Shown one piece after another: positions 4,754 through 5,140 of a stretch of 5,140 nt of DNA (the stretch's first letter is position 1; every line of letters starts with the position of its first letter). Origin of the DNA: Candidatus Bathyarchaeota archaeon CG07_land_8_20_14_0_80_47_9 (lineage in GTDB: Archaea; Thermoproteota; Bathyarchaeia; Bathyarchaeales; Bathycorpusculaceae); NCBI GenBank assembly GCA_002779555.1, contig PEWI01000009.1:614-5753 (forward strand), in the 5' to 3' direction. The translations under genes and the position numbers were made by a program. The notes under the pieces are model-generated. The model made no database searches. It saw only the letters and a list, made by a program, of their open reading frames with translations, and was not told the DNA's origin.

Positions 4754-5140
4754 ATGAATAAAGTTAAAACAACTTGCACATACTGCGGAACCGGTTGCAC
4801 ACTTTACTTAAAAGTCCGTAATGGAGAAGTTGTTGGAGTCCTACCAGATGAAAGTGGTCCTGGAGAGGGTAGACTATGCATTAAAGGTTGGAGTGCTCAT
4901 GAATTCATTCATCATCCTGACCGTTTGAAAAACCCGTTGATAAAAGGAAAAGATGGGAAATTCAAAGAAGTCGACTGGGATACTGCACTTTCTCTTGTAG
5001 CTGAAAAATTGGCGACGATAAAAAAAGAGTTCGGCAGCGACGCTATAGGAGTCTTTGGCTCAGCCAAAGCCACAAACGAAGAGAATTTCTTAATTCAAAA
5101 GTTCGCTAGGGCAGTATTAGGGACAAACAATGTTGACCAC
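4754..5140 (+). CDS. fdhA: Formate dehydrogenase alpha subunit, molybdopterin oxidoreductase (5' part, runs off right edge)
   Basis: N-terminal 129 residues of a molybdopterin-dependent oxidoreductase of the FdhA/FdhF type, which interconverts formate and CO2 (plus two electrons) at a Mo- or W-bispterin site. The N-terminal [4Fe-4S] domain is clear: C8, C11 and C15 in the motif CTYCGTGC, then C42 in GRLCIKG. K44 is the conserved lysine thought to relay electrons between cluster and cofactor. The start of the molybdopterin domain follows (VDWDTALSLVAEKL, then GVFGSAKATNEENF). There is no twin-arginine leader, so it is cytoplasmic. A GAGGTGA ribosome site (4740-4746) overlaps the hdrB stop, 7 bases before the ATG, which puts it in the hdrC-hdrB operon. 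The Sec/Cys active-site residue lies beyond the edge. A related Mo enzyme is possible, but the short N-terminus, the motif spelling and focA upstream favour formate dehydrogenase. Confidence 0.88.
   Translation, partial: MNKVKTTCTYCGTGCTLYLKVRNGEVVGVLPDESGPGEGRLCIKGWSAHEFIHHPDRLKNPLIKGKDGKFKEVDWDTALSLVAEKLATIKKEFGSDAIGVFGSAKATNEENFLIQKFARAVLGTNNVDH

Noticed and set aside
1..5140. CRISPR arrays, tRNA or rRNA genes, and insertion sequences.
   Set aside because: No regularly spaced repeats, cloverleaf-like sequence, rRNA motifs or transposase motifs were found.

Overview
This window carries energy-metabolism genes that look archaeal and anaerobic. They fall into two heterodisulfide-reductase-like (Hdr) gene groups on opposite strands, with a formate/nitrite-family channel gene between them. 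Two canonical archaeal TATA-like boxes, T-tract termination and the HdrA/MvhD/HdrC/HdrB/FdhA gene content point to an archaeon that uses or makes formate, for example a methanogen or a Bathyarchaeia-like lineage. The lineage is inference: the window holds no marker gene, and several of these families also occur in anaerobic bacteria.

Layout. On the minus strand, read right to left, is a tightly overlapping operon. It has an N-terminally truncated hdrA (2096-954), mvhD (957-520, ATGA overlap) and an hdrC (520 running off the left edge, TAATG overlap). Between 2097 and 2389 lies a divergent intergenic region. It contains a strong imperfect hairpin (2171-2203), a TATA box (2339-2346) and a dyad/direct-repeat element (2359-2374) at the expected transcription start. 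On the plus strand, focA (2390-3199) is monocistronic-looking and ends in a T-tract terminator. After a 165-base AT-rich gap with promoter-like sequence comes a second operon: another hdrC (3365-3859), hdrB (3856-4746, ATGA overlap) and the 5' end of a molybdenum/tungsten formate dehydrogenase alpha subunit, fdhA (4754 to the right edge).

How the parts could work together. FocA would move formate across the membrane. FdhA would interconvert formate and CO2. MvhD is known to link an electron-donating dehydrogenase or hydrogenase to HdrA, the flavin subunit that bifurcates electrons. HdrC and HdrB carry the high-potential branch to a disulfide or an analogous acceptor. All the pieces of a formate-linked Hdr electron-bifurcation machine are therefore here, but split over two operons of visibly different base composition.

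The main anomaly is hdrA. Only its C-terminal portion is present, without the N-terminal domain and the dinucleotide-binding start of the flavin domain. The sequence next to its start shows no trace of the missing part in any frame. This is a real truncation or rearrangement, a split gene, or an assembly join.
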